From: Bacteroidales bacterium UBA5429
Lineage (GTDB): Bacteria; Bacteroidota; Bacteroidia; Bacteroidales; WCHB1-69
DNA length: 56,989 nt
Direction: 5' to 3'
Assembly (NCBI GenBank): GCA_002427605.1
Contig: DIRT01000028.1
Span: forward strand, 1-56,989
Shown in pieces: positions 1-8,682 of the stretch. Below the pieces are notes generated by a model. The model had not been told where the DNA came from. It did no database searches and was given only the letters and a program-made list of their open reading frames with translations. A program made the position numbers and the translations under genes. The stretch's first letter is position 1. Every line of letters starts with the position of its first letter.

Positions 1-56
1 AACATTTAACGTAAATATTTGACGTTCAGACAATTGCAAAATCAAAAAATTGAATT

Positions 57-172
57 ACCCGCGTTTGCAGGGGCAGGGCTTGTCCCTGCCCTTTTCCAGA
101 GTGGGGTGATAAAATAACAAAAGAGGAAAACCTTATCTGCCCCCCTTTTATTTTTATTTCAAAAAGAAGAAA
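57..172 (+). repeat. Composite intergenic repeat, copy I (partial)
   Basis: This copy holds a hairpin (arms GGGCAGGG at 71-78 and CCCTGCCC at 84-91), then GAGTGGGGTGATAAAAT near 98-114, CTGCCCCCC at 138-146 and a T-rich tract ending in CAAAAAGAAG. The same blocks recur in the same order near 28.6 kb and, inverted, near 34.9 kb. The foot reads GCAG instead of GTAG. It lies just beyond the stop of the minus-strand acyltransferase and, unlike the other copies, does not precede a gene start in the window. Confidence 0.8.
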
Positions 173-218
173 AAAAATAGAAATATGAGGATAGAAATTT
201 TATAAAGGGGGTTGAAGA

Positions 219-1287
219 TTAATAATTAAAATGTTTTTTCAATCCATTTACAGGTTTTTCGATTAGAAACCATGATAGCGATGCGATGGCAAGCGTGATA
301 ATAAGCTGAATAATAAAATGACCGTAGATATTGGTTTTGACTACATCATATCCGTCGAAGAAGCCGAAATACAGTGTTACTACAAATAAATGATAAACAT
401 ATAATCCGTAGCTTATTCGACCTATGTATACCATGACTTTACTTTCTATTATTTTCTTCATTAGTCCCTTAAAACCATTTCTGACAGCTATAAAAATAAC
501 CATTGAGTACACTAAAGTAAGCAAAGGATTTTCGAAATCTTTTAAATGAGGATATAGATGGGCGGGTCTGTATACGTAAATAATGAAGTAAACTACTAAA
601 GATAACAAAAGAGTTATTTTCATCCTGGACAAGTTCACTTTCATAAAACTTTCCTCTTTATATTTCAAAAAGTACGCGATGAGTGCTCCCATTCCAAGTG
701 TGTGCATGGAACAGATTACAAGGGAGTTTGCCAGCCAATATTTAGTAAAGAAAATAAAATAATATAATATTATCAATGAAATTATGATGATCAAAAATAT
801 ACTCTTTTTTAAATGCTTACGTGGTATAAAGATGACGACAGGTACCCATAGAATGTAAAACTGTTCTTCAACTGCTAACGACCAAAAGTGAGTAAATGAA
901 CCAATATAATCATTGTTGAGTGTCATGTAAATGTTGGTTGTGTATGTTGCCAACCATGGAAACAGCTCTTTTGTGTTTTGAAATCCAATAATGAGCAGGA
1001 AAAAAATGGTCAGGTAATAAATAGGAAAAATTCTTAATGATCTTCTGATATAGAATGACTTGATAGAATTTAAATGTCCTTTCCCTTCAGCAATATTCCT
1101 TTCTTTGAAATTTAAAAGTATCTTGGTGATGAGAAAACCACTGAGTACAAAAAAACAAGGTAACTCCTGAACCATAGGATATATTTTTCAACAATCCGGA
1201 TTTCATGTACGGCTGAAGCCAGTGGGCTATCATCACCCCAATAATGGCAAATGCCCTTAAACCATCCAGTTGTTTGTAGTAATTCAT
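219..1287 (-). pseudogene. Membrane acyltransferase (Acyltransferase_3/OafA type), frameshifted
   Basis: Two overlapping frames together make one integral-membrane O-acyltransferase of about 356 residues. The N-terminal part (1287 to about 1150) has the family start DGLRAFAIIGVMIAHW with the expected catalytic His. The remainder (about 1175 to 219) carries FFVLSGFLITK, the RRSLRIFPIYY motif and many hydrophobic helices. The frames meet at a run of seven A (1149-1155); six would restore LFFVLSGF. Such enzymes acetylate surface polysaccharide or lipid. The start follows an AGGAGG only one base from the ATG, unusually close. This is a recent pseudogene, a phase-variable gene or an assembly error; the sequence alone does not decide. 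Confidence 0.75.
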
Positions 1288-1417
1288 TCCTCCTTTTAGG
1301 TTACACTATTCGGTTCTAAAAATGATGAAATATGTTGAGATGAACTTACCTCAATCAAATCTAACATTTGAACGAAGCGACGGGGTGTTTGAGGTTTCTA
1401 AAACTATCAATCCGCAA

Positions 1418-2806
1418 TCAAGAGATTGTTTCATTTAATTTCTGGAAAATCTTCACCATGGCGTAAGTGTCTAATTTGCAGTATTTTAGAAGTTGTTGGC
1501 GTTTTACTTCGATCTCTTCAGGGGTGTAATTGTCGGTTGTTAACAAAGGAAAGATAGTCATTGCATCCGTTCCGTTTTGAACTCCTTCAAGATTATGGTA
1601 ATTCAACTCGGGGTCATCGGGGAAGAGTGCAGGCAACACTAATTTGATACTGGAACGCCCTTCCATTGCCTCATTTTCGTAGTATTTTTTTTTGAAAGGC
1701 AGAATCAAATCGATCATATTCTCCCAGATATTCCTCAAATGTTCCGCATAATGTTGCAAATCATTCCTGTTTTCTGCAAAATAGGCCAATTCTTTCAGGC
1801 GAGTTCGTTCAAACGGAATAAAATATGCCACAACACAGGCGTTTAGAGGAATTTCATCACAAATCTGTTTGATTAATCCAACGCGCGGGTCACTATCCGG
1901 ATATCCAAGATACTCTTTATGCTCCAATTCCCCATTTTCGTGTAAAATATGTAATGAATATTGAAAAGGTGTTTGTCCCGAAGGCTTGAGTCCGTCGTAT
2001 GGTGGAATTACCGCCATATAGGTCTCAAAATCAAGGAAATAGATTGGATATGAAAATTCTTCCAGGAAGTTGGCAATCTCATCTTTGTTGATTCTCTCAA
2101 ACTTTTCAACATCAACCTCGTCGGAAATCTCTTCATTTTGATGGCAATAATCATAATAGGGACAATATCCTCCATATACAAAATTTTCACACTGACTACC
2201 CACTTCAATTTCAGGTTCAAGTTCCTGAGCTGCAACTTCTTGCAGTATTTTAACTGTATCTGCAATCTCTGCATTTTTTGCGATAACAGAATCCGTTACA
2301 TCATCCAATCTGAAAAGCTGCTGTAAATCCAACTCACCCCACCGTACATAATCTCCGTTGAGATGCATGAGGTAGGCGTGTTCAATGTTCAATCCGCAAC
2401 TTTTGAGGACGTGATATTGAAACGCAATATCGTAGTGATAATACCCTTTCAGATTATTGACACTTTTCACTTCTATCAAATCATAACCCTTTTCGGTTTT
2501 CCGTAAAATATCGACGCTACAGCAAATTCCATCAGTCAGAAAGGTAGCTTCAGCAATAATTTCGCTGTTTTTTTCCAGCAATTCCTGTGTTTTCGAGAGT
2601 TTATTGGAATATTCGTCATACGGAAAATCCACCAATTCATACTCCCCAAAATATTCCCGTGCCAGGATACCCACCGAAGTTCCGATATTCATCCTAACAA
2701 TTTGACTTTCAGTCTCTTCTGCCTTTTCTTCAATACGGTTCAAGTTTAACCACAATATTTTCGGACAATTTTGACTTTCAATGAATCTTGATTTTGAAAT
2801 ATTCAT
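1418..2806 (-). CDS. DUF2779 protein: Cas4-like nuclease fused to DnaQ-like exonuclease
   Basis: A 462-residue protein with two nuclease-like halves. The N-terminal half resembles Cas4/AddB-type PD-(D/E)xK nucleases: Asp99 (in CCSVDIL), Glu112-x-Lys114 (IEVKS), and four cysteines (14, 206, 215, 221) placed to hold an iron-sulfur cluster. The C-terminal half begins YFLDFETY (Asp259, Glu261) and ends with YCKLDTYAMV, as in DEDD 3'-5' exonucleases. The function of this family is not established; DNA end processing or defence is plausible. The longer frame to 2938 runs back through the promoter and repeat, so the ATG at 2806, about 30 bases after a TATTTTTG box, is the better start. Confidence 0.75.
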   Translation of the reverse strand: MNISKSRFIESQNCPKILWLNLNRIEEKAEETESQIVRMNIGTSVGILAREYFGEYELVDFPYDEYSNKLSKTQELLEKNSEIIAEATFLTDGICCSVDILRKTEKGYDLIEVKSVNNLKGYYHYDIAFQYHVLKSCGLNIEHAYLMHLNGDYVRWGELDLQQLFRLDDVTDSVIAKNAEIADTVKILQEVAAQELEPEIEVGSQCENFVYGGYCPYYDYCHQNEEISDEVDVEKFERINKDEIANFLEEFSYPIYFLDFETYMAVIPPYDGLKPSGQTPFQYSLHILHENGELEHKEYLGYPDSDPRVGLIKQICDEIPLNACVVAYFIPFERTRLKELAYFAENRNDLQHYAEHLRNIWENMIDLILPFKKKYYENEAMEGRSSIKLVLPALFPDDPELNYHNLEGVQNGTDAMTIFPLLTTDNYTPEEIEVKRQQLLKYCKLDTYAMVKIFQKLNETIS

Positions 2807-2837
2807 ACTATCGCACTGGTTTCGTTGATTTAATTTG

Positions 2838-2845
2838 CAAAAATA
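2838..2845 (-). promoter_or_regulatory. -7 box (TATTTTTG) of the DUF2779 gene
   Basis: Exact match to the Bacteroidota TAnnTTTG box. A heptamer array starts 4 bases further upstream and fills the usual -33 position; no TTG element is evident. Confidence 0.7.
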
Positions 2846-2849
2846 CAAC

Positions 2850-2883
2850 GGATTTCGGATTTCGGATTTCGGATTTCGGATTT
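2850..2883 (-). repeat. Heptamer array (GGATTTC), nearly five copies
   Basis: Perfect 7-bp tandem array directly upstream of the -7 box of the DUF2779 gene. Equivalent arrays precede udk, sufC (as TTTCGTA) and the nucleotidyltransferase. Confidence 0.9.
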
Positions 2884-2966
2884 TTTCTGTTTTTATTTTG
2901 GAAATAAAAAAAAATGGGGGGCAGACCATATTTCGCACTTTTGATATTTTGTCTCCCCACTCGGTA
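2884..2966 (-). repeat. Composite intergenic repeat, copy II (partial)
   Basis: On the minus strand it reads CCGAGTGGGGAGAC, then CTGCCCCCC and a T-rich tract, then the heptamer array and the promoter of the DUF2779 gene. The palindromic part found in copies III-V is missing. Confidence 0.7.
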
Positions 2967-3239
2967 ACATGAACCTCTTTAGATATGCAGTGATTAATTA
3001 CGAATTACGAATTACGAGGTGTTCCAGTAGTTTCGAGAGTCCTAACCACATTCCACTCCGGTGACTGAGGCTCTCGAAGGCACCGGATCTGAAAATAGGT
3101 GTGGCTTCCCGCTACTGTTGTTGTCCACTACGAATAGGGGTCTCTGTTGATAATGAGAGGTGTTGAGAGGGGAGTGTATCATCCAAATACTTAATGAACA
3201 GATAATTAACTATATTATGTTATATTTTCTGACTTTTTA
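2967..3239. other. Intergenic stretch without a supported gene
   Basis: Three AATTACG heptamers lie near 2998-3017. A more GC-rich block (3018-3175) follows and contains an 8-bp inverted pair (TTCGAGAG / CTCTCGAA). No convincing reading frame, tRNA or terminator is visible. It may be a structured RNA or the worn end of a mobile element; I do not recognise it. Confidence 0.4.
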
Positions 3240-4247
3240 TTATTGATATCTTGTTTTTAAATAAAATAATAAATCTTTATATTTTTTCAAGTCAATACCA
3301 TTTAATAATGATTCTGGTGTTATTATTTGATATTTAGATTGGTCAATGAGTCGATTTCTCCATGTCTTTTCCATATCTAGTCCACTACACTTGTAAATTT
3401 TGTTCAACAAGGTGGTATTCTTTTTTGGTATTACGTGCAAATGAATAAAGTTGTCTGCTTTTAGTGTTTCTTTATTTTTATTTTTAATCATTTGTTCCAC
3501 CCATAATGTTTGACGCATTAACTGATAAAATGGTTCAAAGAAATAAACAGAATTTCTATAATCCTTATTTTTTTTAAGGTATTTTGAGTCATCTATTAGT
3601 CTACCTTTAGGATTATAACAATATCTATTCAGTCTTTCTTTGCCTTTTGCTTCATCTCCCTTTACATATTCTTTTGACTTTTTGTCGCTGTCTTCGATTG
3701 ACTTGTCTGTATTATTGTAGAACTCCGTATATTTCCATTCAATCGGAATTAACCAATTTTCTCCATTTTTGTGTTTTGCGTATATCAGAGCATCAATTGA
3801 AGTACAATTACTACCACGAGTTGATAGCCCTTCGTTTAAATAATCATTGTCACTAACGGCCTCAAATTGTATATATGCAGGTAAAAATTTGTCAGTATTT
3901 ATTTGCAAAACGTCTACGAAGTCAGGTGAAATATTTTTGAGAATTGTCAAAACAGCGACCTTATCATTTCTGATATGGAATAAATGGTTTAAACACGCGA
4001 TTTGTGAAGATAAGGTATGTCCGGTTGGTTTTTTACCACCCCACCATGAAATTGAATTATTCTTAAAGTACTGAATAACATCACTATAAATAGGAGCAAA
4101 AATATTATTTTTACTATCTAAAAGTACACAATCCCTGTTTAATTTTCTAAAATATTTACCCGCTTTACCGCCATAAAAAACAGGACTCTCATTTTTGATA
4201 AGGGTTTCAGCTTTTATTCTTTCTGATTCTTTAAAACTTAAAGTCAT
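3240..4247 (-). CDS. Putative restriction endonuclease, PGN_0703-like
   Basis: A 335-residue protein resembling the PGN_0703 family of putative restriction endonucleases. Its centre carries a PD-(D/E)xK-like core: Asp152 (in SIDALI) followed 18 residues later by Glu170-x-Lys172 (IPIEWKYTE), the usual metal-binding arrangement. There is no signal peptide or membrane segment, so it should act in the cytoplasm. No methyltransferase partner is adjacent; the neighbours are a DUF2779 nuclease and a polysaccharide epimerase. Its codon use is visibly more AT-rich than the housekeeping genes downstream, which suggests horizontal acquisition. The family call rests on motif and overall resemblance; the target is unknown. 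Confidence 0.6.
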   Translation of the reverse strand: MTLSFKESERIKAETLIKNESPVFYGGKAGKYFRKLNRDCVLLDSKNNIFAPIYSDVIQYFKNNSISWWGGKKPTGHTLSSQIACLNHLFHIRNDKVAVLTILKNISPDFVDVLQINTDKFLPAYIQFEAVSDNDYLNEGLSTRGSNCTSIDALIYAKHKNGENWLIPIEWKYTEFYNNTDKSIEDSDKKSKEYVKGDEAKGKERLNRYCYNPKGRLIDDSKYLKKNKDYRNSVYFFEPFYQLMRQTLWVEQMIKNKNKETLKADNFIHLHVIPKKNTTLLNKIYKCSGLDMEKTWRNRLIDQSKYQIITPESLLNGIDLKKYKDLLFYLKTRYQ

Positions 4248-4299
4248 TTTTATAATTTTTATAATTTGAATGTCTTATTTTTTATTACCCGAAATCAAT

Positions 4300-6189
4300 C
4301 TATGCTTTCGTAGGCCCATTCAACACCGCAAAGGTGGAGTTTTGGCTGTAAAATTCTGGGACAATCTCTTTCATCTTTTTGACGATTTGTAGTGGGTCTT
4401 CGTCTTGCATGCGGATGAGGGATTCAACTTTATTCACCACTTCGTCGTAAGGGTAGCGGATTACGTTGGCAATCATGATCTTTTCATGGGTGGTTTGCTT
4501 GGTGTTTTCTTTGTTTGCCAACAACTCTTCGTATAGCTTTTCTCCGGGGCGCAATCCGGTAAATTCAATGTTGATATCTTTTCCTAAGGTTAGTCCGGAG
4601 AGTTTGACCATTTTCACCGCCAAATCGTAAATCTTCACAGATTCTCCCATATCAAAGATAAAGATCTCGCCTCCATCGCCCATGGCTCCTGCAGTAATCA
4701 CCAACTGACAAGCCTCTGAGATGGTCATGAAGTAACGAGTGATATCGGGGTGGGTCACGGTAAGGGGTCCCCCCTTTTCTATTTGTTTTCTAAAAAGAGG
4801 AATAACGGAACCATTGGAACCTAAAACATTCCCAAAACGGGTGGTAATAAACTTGGTGTGAGGCTGCTCAAAGTTTAACGATTGAACGTAAATCTCTGCA
4901 ATTCTTTTGGATGCACCCATTACACTGGTCGGATTGACAGCCTTATCAGTGGAGATCATCACAAATTTATCCACCTTGTATCGCACAGCCAGATCAGCCA
5001 GGTTTTTAGTTCCTTCCACATTGGTCTTAATCGCCGCACCGACATTCTCTTCCATTACAGGAACATGCTTGTAGGCAGCTGCGTGGTAAATGATGTCGGG
5101 AGTCTCCTCTTGCATCACTTTTTCAATGCGCTTCTTGTCGGTGATATCCATTAACAGAATATCAATGCTGCCACTGTAATTTTGACTGTTGCAAAAGTTA
5201 GTGAGAAAAAAAGTGGGCGTTTCGGCATTGTCAATCAGAACTAACTTTTTAAATCTGAAGGAGAGGAGCTGGCGCACAATCTCACTTCCAATCGAGCCGG
5301 CTGCTCCGGTAATCCATATCGTTTTGCCATATATTTCGGGACTTACCAAAGATTGATCCATCTGAATCGGCTCTCTCTCAAGCAGTTCCTCAATTTTTAT
5401 CTGTTTAATCTGTTTAAAACTCAATTCCCCGTTAATCCACTTCAACACCGGAGGCACAACCAATACTTTCACATCATGCAGCAGCGCAATCTCGGTAATC
5501 TCATTTTTCTTGGCTGCCGGTAAATTTTGAATGGAGATAATGATAATGGAGATATTGTTTTTGGCGAAAAAGTCTGACAGTTGTGAAAAGGGGAGTACCT
5601 TTAAACTCTCCAGCGTCATGCCAATTTTATTGGGGTCTTCATCAAAAAAGGCAACCACATTATATTTGCTGATTTGATCTCTGTCAAACACCCTTTTGGT
5701 AACGATTCCACTCTCTCCGGCACCAAAAATCACCACATTTTTTTTCAGTTTTGTCGGATTAATGGTTTCGAGGTAGTAGGATTTGAACTGAATTCTATAG
5801 AAGATCAGCAAGGCAATCGTAATGGGTAATTCAATGTAGATAATGGAGGTTGGGATAATCCGGGGGAGTCCTCTCGCATCCATAATTAAGTTGATCATAA
5901 AGAGGATCAGGGATCCGACAACGGAAGCTAAAAATATAGTAATCAGGTCTTTGGAGTCGGTATAGCGCACTACCATCCGGTGTGTTCCAAAAGCTAAAAA
6001 CACAAGCGACCGGATCAAAACAATCATAAAAGGAGCAATCAGGTAGTCGTCAATCGTGAGTTTGGAGGGTAAACCAATATTTCCACGAATAAAAACCGCC
6101 AAAATAGCCGCAATAAAGACACAGCAGATATCAAAAATCAATATCACTGAGGAGGGCAAAATGCTCATTTTTTGGATAAACTTCTTCAT
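4300..6189 (-). CDS. Polysaccharide biosynthesis nucleotide-sugar epimerase/dehydratase (CapD/FlaA1 type)
   Basis: A 629-residue membrane protein of the CapD/WbpM class, which makes 4-keto-6-deoxy sugars from UDP-GlcNAc for capsule or O-antigen. About four hydrophobic helices (residues 10-135) are followed by a first Rossmann fold (VVIFGAGESG) and a second catalytic SDR domain with ITGAAGSIGSE. The usual catalytic Tyr of the class is replaced in this subfamily by a Met/Lys arrangement (SVMGASKR), as expected. It starts 4 bases after the stop of murF-alr and is probably the last gene of the nusA-infB-pdxA-murF run. The CCCCCC tract inside it encodes the conserved EKGGP and is not part of the repeat family. 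Confidence 0.88.
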   Translation of the reverse strand: MKKFIQKMSILPSSVILIFDICCVFIAAILAVFIRGNIGLPSKLTIDDYLIAPFMIVLIRSLVFLAFGTHRMVVRYTDSKDLITIFLASVVGSLILFMINLIMDARGLPRIIPTSIIYIELPITIALLIFYRIQFKSYYLETINPTKLKKNVVIFGAGESGIVTKRVFDRDQISKYNVVAFFDEDPNKIGMTLESLKVLPFSQLSDFFAKNNISIIIISIQNLPAAKKNEITEIALLHDVKVLVVPPVLKWINGELSFKQIKQIKIEELLEREPIQMDQSLVSPEIYGKTIWITGAAGSIGSEIVRQLLSFRFKKLVLIDNAETPTFFLTNFCNSQNYSGSIDILLMDITDKKRIEKVMQEETPDIIYHAAAYKHVPVMEENVGAAIKTNVEGTKNLADLAVRYKVDKFVMISTDKAVNPTSVMGASKRIAEIYVQSLNFEQPHTKFITTRFGNVLGSNGSVIPLFRKQIEKGGPLTVTHPDITRYFMTISEACQLVITAGAMGDGGEIFIFDMGESVKIYDLAVKMVKLSGLTLGKDINIEFTGLRPGEKLYEELLANKENTKQTTHEKIMIANVIRYPYDEVVNKVESLIRMQDEDPLQIVKKMKEIVPEFYSQNSTFAVLNGPTKA

Positions 6190-6193
6190 TGCT

Positions 6194-8656
6194 TTAATCT
6201 CTGATATATATTCTTTGTACTCTTTTTGATATGGCAGTCAGCAGCTCATAAGGTATTTTTCCAATCCATTTGGATATTCGATATAGATTCATCTCAGAAT
6301 TGTAGATAATCACGTCATCTTCTTCTTTAGCATCAACTCCTGTAATGTCGATTAAAGTCATATCCATACAAACTTTACCGACTACAGGACACTCTTTTCC
6401 TTTTACCAGCATCTTGCCAATTCTGTTACTCAACTCTCTCGGATAACCATCAGCGTACCCTATAGGAACTACAGCCAACATCATATCTTTATCTGCTACA
6501 AAAGTACGATTATATCCGATACTCTCCCCTTTTTTTATTTTTTTAACCTGAGTAATGATACTTTTGAGTGTAATGGTATTGCTGGTATGGGGTTGATCTT
6601 CTGCTACAGCGGTATAGCCATACAAACCGATACCCAACCGAACCATGTCGAAGTGATACTCAGGGAAACGGGTGATTCCCGCACTGTTGGCAATATGTTT
6701 CAGGAAGGAGTAACCCAATTTTTGCTCCATTTTAGAGCAAATTCTCTGAAATAGTTGCGCTTGCTGGTGTGTAAACCGGTCTTCATTCGGATCTTCAGCG
6801 GCAGCCAGGTGAGAAAAGAGTGAACGCACTTTAATCTGCGGATTTTGAGCAATGAGCTCCGCTAGTTCGTCAATCTGTTCCTCATCAAACCCCAGTCTAT
6901 GCATGCCGGTGTCAATTTTAATGTGGATCGGATAATCTTTAATTTCAGGGTACTGTTTTAGCGTTTCTATCCACTTCTCCAGATAGTGGAAATTAAAGAT
7001 TTCCGGCTCCAGTTGATACTGGATCATGGAGTGAAATCCGGCAGCTTCAGCACCCAAAACAACGATGGGCGTTTTAATCTTTCTTTTCCGCAATATAATT
7101 CCTTCATCGGTGTAGGCAACTGCCAGATAATCAATACGATGATAAATCAACTCATTGATCAGCTCAACATCTCCCAATCCGTAGGAAAAGGCTTTAACCA
7201 TCGCCATGAATTGGACATTCGGTGCGGTTTTGGATCTATAGTAGTGCAGATTATGAACTAAAGAAGCTAAGTCTACCTGTAACACTGTCTGGTGACTTTT
7301 CAGTTGCAATTTTTGAACTACTTGTTCAAACTGCCATTTCCGGGCTCCTTTGACCAAAATAGCTTCCTGACCAATTTTGCCGGATCTGAGATATTCCAAT
7401 AGTTCCCGGGTATCTTTGAAGATGGTCAATGTGCCATTCTTCATAAAATGTTGAAAAGGGATCACCTTGGAACCTACCCATAACACCCGATTGATCCGGT
7501 GTTCCTGAATCATGTTAAAGATATGCTTGTACTCCTCTTCTCCTAACAATACTTGTTCGAAGTCGGAGATAATCAGGGTTCGTTTTTCAAATTGAGTTTG
7601 TGTATTTAAAAAGTCCAGTGCAATAGCTAAGGAGTTGAGATCCAGGCTATAAGTGTCATTGATTACAATGGAGCGGTTAATCGCTTCTTTCACCTCCATT
7701 CTCATTGAGAGACGGGATAACAAAGCCAGATTTTCGTTGATTTGCTCAATTGGGAATCCCAGATGGAGTAGGAGCGTCACCACTTGCATTCCATTTTCAA
7801 TGGAGGCACTGTCCGTAAAGGGGATTCTTACCGGTTCTTCATAATCTTGCAGTTTGATTATGGTTTCCGTTACAGTTTTTTCCATCTTTTCAATCCGATA
7901 GGTTCCCTCTTGAGTCCCCCAGCTAATCAATTGCAGGTGCTGAAATTCAGGTTTTTGTAGTGCATAATGGATCATGGAGTGATCGGAGCAGTAGATAAGG
8001 GTTTTAGCCCTTTGAAAGAGCCTTAATTTTTCGAGCAGTTTTTGATAGATTCCCTCAAAGTTTGCCATGTGGGCATCTCCGATGTTACAAATGATACCGA
8101 TATCGGGTTGAATCACTGCTTCCAGGGCTTCCATTTCTCCAACCTGAGATATGCCTGCTTCAAAAATAGCCAGGTTGTGTTGCGTATCCATTCTCCAAAC
8201 AGAAAGGGGAACTCCAATTTGAGAATTCCAGCTGTTGGGACTTTTAATCACTCTGTAGTCGTTGGATAAGGTGTGTGCCAGCCACTCCTTGACAATTGTT
8301 TTCCCGTTACTTCCGGTAATTCCAATCACAGGGTAGGAGAATTGTTTCCGGTGGTTGGCAGCGATCAGTTGCAATGCCAAAATAGCATCCTCAACTTGGA
8401 TAAAATTGGCATTATAGTCAGAAAAATCGCTAATAGGGTGAGTGATAATAAAGTTTTTCACCCCCTGTTCAATTAGTCCGGGAATATATTTATGTCCATC
8501 ATTATTTTTAGTCTCTATAGCAAAGAAAAGTACCTGTGGATGATCTTTTATTCTTCTACTGTCATAGCCCAATTCAGAGATCGCGTTGTTGGGATCCTTT
8601 AAATTTGAGGCTATAGGATTCAGAATTTGGACGATATCTTTAATCAATAACACCAT
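6194..8656 (-). CDS. murF-alr: Bifunctional MurF / alanine racemase
   Basis: An 820-residue fusion typical of Bacteroidota. Residues 1 to about 450 are the Mur ligase MurF, which adds D-Ala-D-Ala to UDP-MurNAc-tripeptide; the ATP loop is GITGSNGKT. Residues from about 455 form an alanine racemase: FMAMVKAFSYGLG carries the PLP lysine, and VVPIGYADGYPREL the second-domain signature. One polypeptide thus both makes D-Ala (racemase) and joins D-Ala-D-Ala to the cell-wall precursor; the D-Ala-D-Ala ligase is not in the window. Length and both active-site regions look intact. It begins 26 bases after pdxA and ends 4 bases before the epimerase gene, so co-transcription is likely. Confidence 0.95.
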   Translation of the reverse strand: MVLLIKDIVQILNPIASNLKDPNNAISELGYDSRRIKDHPQVLFFAIETKNNDGHKYIPGLIEQGVKNFIITHPISDFSDYNANFIQVEDAILALQLIAANHRKQFSYPVIGITGSNGKTIVKEWLAHTLSNDYRVIKSPNSWNSQIGVPLSVWRMDTQHNLAIFEAGISQVGEMEALEAVIQPDIGIICNIGDAHMANFEGIYQKLLEKLRLFQRAKTLIYCSDHSMIHYALQKPEFQHLQLISWGTQEGTYRIEKMEKTVTETIIKLQDYEEPVRIPFTDSASIENGMQVVTLLLHLGFPIEQINENLALLSRLSMRMEVKEAINRSIVINDTYSLDLNSLAIALDFLNTQTQFEKRTLIISDFEQVLLGEEEYKHIFNMIQEHRINRVLWVGSKVIPFQHFMKNGTLTIFKDTRELLEYLRSGKIGQEAILVKGARKWQFEQVVQKLQLKSHQTVLQVDLASLVHNLHYYRSKTAPNVQFMAMVKAFSYGLGDVELINELIYHRIDYLAVAYTDEGIILRKRKIKTPIVVLGAEAAGFHSMIQYQLEPEIFNFHYLEKWIETLKQYPEIKDYPIHIKIDTGMHRLGFDEEQIDELAELIAQNPQIKVRSLFSHLAAAEDPNEDRFTHQQAQLFQRICSKMEQKLGYSFLKHIANSAGITRFPEYHFDMVRLGIGLYGYTAVAEDQPHTSNTITLKSIITQVKKIKKGESIGYNRTFVADKDMMLAVVPIGYADGYPRELSNRIGKMLVKGKECPVVGKVCMDMTLIDITGVDAKEEDDVIIYNSEMNLYRISKWIGKIPYELLTAISKRVQRIYIRD

Positions 8657-8682
8657 GACAGTGCGGATTGAGATCTATAATA

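Noticed and set aside
1289..2938. Longer N-terminus for the DUF2779 protein starting at 2938
   Set aside because: The extra 44 codons read through the heptamer array and -7 box and encode only IRNPKSEIRNP-type repeat peptide.
4770..4805. CCCCCC plus T-rich tract inside the epimerase gene, like the composite repeat
   Set aside because: It encodes the family-conserved segment FRKQIEKGGPLTVTHP, so the match follows from protein conservation.
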